From NCBI GenBank assembly GCA_021781075.1, contig JAJXXN010000352.1, positions 1 through 6,871 of the forward strand: DNA of 6,871 bases, given 5' to 3'. The position numbers and the translations under genes are program-made. The notes beneath the pieces are model-generated. The model made no database searches, was not told where the DNA came from, and worked only from the letters and a program-made list of their open reading frames with translations. The DNA comes from Acidobacteriota bacterium. GTDB taxonomy: Bacteria > Acidobacteriota > Terriglobia > Terriglobales > Acidobacteriaceae. Below are positions 5,229 to 6,871 of this stretch, piece by piece (positions within the stretch are counted from its first letter, which is position 1; every line of letters begins with the position of its first letter).

Positions 5229-6203
5229 TTAAGCCTTGCTGCCCCGGGCTGCCGGCAACGCCGTATTTTGCCCTTTGCGACCGCGCCATTCCTGGTAGGC
5301 AACAAGCATCGGCGCCGCCACGGCAATCGACGAATACGTCCCAATCAAGATTCCAATCACCAGCGCAAAGCTGAACCCGTGCAGCACTTCACCCCCGTAA
5401 ATAAAGAGCGAAAGCACCGTCAAAAATGTCAGTCCGGAGGTTAAAACCGTCCTGCTCAACGTCTGATTGATGCTGCGGTTGACCAAGTCCGGCAGGCTCT
5501 CCTTGCGGTTCATTCGCAGGTTCTCGCGGATGCGGTCAAAGACCACGATCGTGTCATTCATCGAGTAACCTATCAGCGTAAGAATGGCGGCAATCACCGT
5601 CAAACTCATCTCCTGATTTGTCAATGCAAATGCGCCAATTGTAATCAGCGTGTCGTGGAAAACCGCCACCACCGCCGCCACGCCGTAAATCAATTCAAAC
5701 CGGAACCACAGATAAACCAACATGCCCAACAGCGACCACAGCGTCGCCACAACGGCCTTCTTCTGCAATTGCCTGCCCACGGTGGGACCGACGACAGAGA
5801 TGTTCTGGATGGTGTACTGGCCGGGTGCAATCGCGTCAAGCGACTTCTCAATGTTCGCACGACCGGCGTCTAGCTGGTTCTCGTTGTTGTCGCGCGGCAG
5901 GCTGATCAACAGCTCATTCTGGCCCGTCTGGCCCATGGTCCCGGAAATGGAGACGATCTTTGCGTCATGGATCCCGATCGCGTCCAGCGCCTTGCGGATC
6001 TGCCCGATATTCGGCGCGCTTTTGAATTGCACCTGCACATCGGTCCCGCCGCGGAAGTCAATGCCCAGCGGCACGGGACTGCCAATCGAGCTCATGTGCA
6101 TCGCCATGCTGACCACGCCGGCAACGCTGAAGATCATGGAGAAGCCAAGAAAGAACCACTTCTTCCCCAACCAGTCGACATTTACACTCTTAAAGAATTC
6201 CAC
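5229..6203 (-). CDS. secF: Protein translocase subunit SecF
   Basis: A 324-residue inner-membrane protein that works with SecD to use the proton-motive force for late steps of SecYEG-dependent export. It has a first helix (about 16-36), a periplasmic P4-type domain opening with GIDFRGGTDVQVQF (47-60), and five further helices. The signatures FHDTLITIGA and IGYSMNDTIVVFDRIREN are present. Asp217 and Arg251 are 34 residues apart, the same spacing as Asp637 and Arg671 of Thermus SecDF, which are essential for proton flow. I chose GTG 6201-6203 (protein begins MEFFKSVNVDWLGKKW) because AAGGAAGG (6214-6221) lies ten bases upstream and SecF proteins usually begin this close to the first helix. An upstream GTG at 6234-6236 would add 11 residues but has no comparable site. 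It follows secD after 112 bases. Confidence 0.97.
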   Translation of the reverse strand: MEFFKSVNVDWLGKKWFFLGFSMIFSVAGVVSMAMHMSSIGSPVPLGIDFRGGTDVQVQFKSAPNIGQIRKALDAIGIHDAKIVSISGTMGQTGQNELLISLPRDNNENQLDAGRANIEKSLDAIAPGQYTIQNISVVGPTVGRQLQKKAVVATLWSLLGMLVYLWFRFELIYGVAAVVAVFHDTLITIGAFALTNQEMSLTVIAAILTLIGYSMNDTIVVFDRIRENLRMNRKESLPDLVNRSINQTLSRTVLTSGLTFLTVLSLFIYGGEVLHGFSFALVIGILIGTYSSIAVAAPMLVAYQEWRGRKGQNTALPAARGSKA

Positions 6204-6213
6204 TTGGATTCTG

Positions 6214-6221
6214 CCTTCCTT
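6214..6221 (-). promoter_or_regulatory. Ribosome binding site deciding the secF start
   Basis: AAGGAAGG on the - strand, ten bases before GTG 6201-6203. It lies inside the extension that would be coding if the upstream GTG 6234-6236 were used, which argues for the shorter protein. Confidence 0.7.
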
Positions 6222-6315
6222 CAATGGGCCCCACACTTGCGGGACAATCAGACATTGTTCTCAGTTCTTCGCCGGCTTCCGTTTTCCCGGACTCCAACTC
6301 CGCCCTGCTCCCTGT

Positions 6316-6871
6316 TTAAATCGACAGCGCCTCTCCCGGCTGCTTCTTGTTAAGGTGCGCATCAAAAATCACGCGCGACACAAACACCGCCGAGAACAGG
6401 TTGGCCAGCAGACCAATCGTCAGCGTCACGGCAAAGCCCTTCACCGGCCCCGTGCCGAACATGAACAGAATCACCGCCGAAACAATGGTCGTCACGTGCG
6501 TATCGACAATCGTCAGCCAGGCATGGCCAAAGCCCTGGTCAACCGCCGCGGCAGACACCTTGCCCGCGCGCAGTTCCTCACGGATGCGCTCAAAGATCAG
6601 CACGTTCGAGTCCACGCCCATGCCGATGGTCAAAATCACACCCGCTATGCCCGGCAGCGTGAGCGTGGCCGAGGAATAGCCCATGAACCCCAGCAGGATG
6701 ATCAAGTTCAAAATCAGCGCCAGGTTGGCATTGATTCCCGAGCCCTTGTAGTAAATCAGCATGAAGGCCATCACCACCAGCACGCCCACAATCGCCGCAG
6801 TCACGCCCTGGCGAATCGAGTCGGCGCCGAGTGAAGCGCCCACAATGCGGCTCTCCAGGACATTGATCGAG
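6316..6871 (-). CDS. secD: Protein translocase subunit SecD, C-terminal part (5' end missing)
   Basis: The membrane half of SecD, the partner of SecF in the proton-driven translocase accessory complex. The frame runs off the right edge, so only the last 184 codons are seen; the GTG at 6841-6843 is internal, because the codons before it continue the family pattern (ESRIVGASLGADSI, usually E.R.VGPSLG.DSI). Five membrane helices follow, matching SecD helices 2-6. LTLPGIAGVILTIGMGVDSN followed by VLIFERIREE is the strongest family signature. The Asp at 6610-6612 in GMGVD is the counterpart of Thermus SecDF Asp340, needed for proton flow. It ends at TAA 6316-6318 with a short polar tail. SecD and SecF are separate proteins here, not fused. 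Confidence 0.97.
   Translation of the reverse strand, partial: SINVLESRIVGASLGADSIRQGVTAAIVGVLVVMAFMLIYYKGSGINANLALILNLIILLGFMGYSSATLTLPGIAGVILTIGMGVDSNVLIFERIREELRAGKVSAAAVDQGFGHAWLTIVDTHVTTIVSAVILFMFGTGPVKGFAVTLTIGLLANLFSAVFVSRVIFDAHLNKKQPGEALSI

Noticed and set aside
6244..6258. Small hairpin ACAAT/ATTGT between secD and secF
   Set aside because: Five AT-rich pairs with no T run; too weak to call a terminator or regulatory site.
5722..6834. 370-codon open frame on the + strand
   Set aside because: It is antisense to secF and secD, whose family motifs are unmistakable. It has no ribosome binding site or recognisable motif; its length reflects GC-rich codon bias on the opposite strand.
6841..6843. 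GTG as the start of SecD
   Set aside because: It lies inside a conserved SecD motif and the frame continues to the right edge, so the gene is cut by the window.

Overview
The window looks like a piece of chromosome from an Acidobacteriota bacterium, most likely Terriglobia (subdivision 1). The reasons are the moderately high GC content, the TonB N-terminus (a short acidic start, then a GGRIKTR-type basic stretch before the membrane helix), the ExbB N-terminus, and a tonB-exbB-exbD-exbD-TPR gene order that I associate with that phylum. The placement rests on memory of family features, not on a search. Every gene seen concerns the cell envelope. No mobile element, CRISPR array, tRNA or rRNA was seen.

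Layout, left to right. (1) Positions 1-1015, + strand: the 3' part of a SurA/PrsA-type lipoprotein chaperone with a parvulin-like domain, closed by a clear intrinsic terminator with a GCAA loop. (2) Positions 1061-1270: a non-coding gap between convergent transcription units. (3) Positions 1279-5057, - strand: a TonB energy-transduction cluster, read right to left as tonB, exbB, a first exbD, a second exbD, then a TPR lipoprotein after a 231-base gap. The TPR gene has its own probable terminator. (4) Positions 5058-5185: the tonB upstream region, with a candidate ECF-sigma-type promoter and an upstream near-palindrome. (5) Positions 5186-6871, - strand: the end of secD (5' part outside the window) and complete secF, closed by a strong intrinsic terminator.

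How the genes work together. SecD and SecF use the proton-motive force to help pull proteins through SecYEG. TonB with ExbB and two ExbD proteins uses the same force to power outer-membrane transport. The TPR lipoprotein and the SurA-like lipoprotein probably act on the periplasmic face of the membrane, but their partners cannot be read from this sequence.

I found no convincing wholly new system. The points most worth checking are the loss of both catalytic histidines in the parvulin-like domain, the two-ExbD arrangement with a 60-base near-identical block shared by the two genes, the 13-proline run and missing transmembrane histidine in TonB, and the regulatory structures upstream of tonB and between tonB, exbB and exbD.
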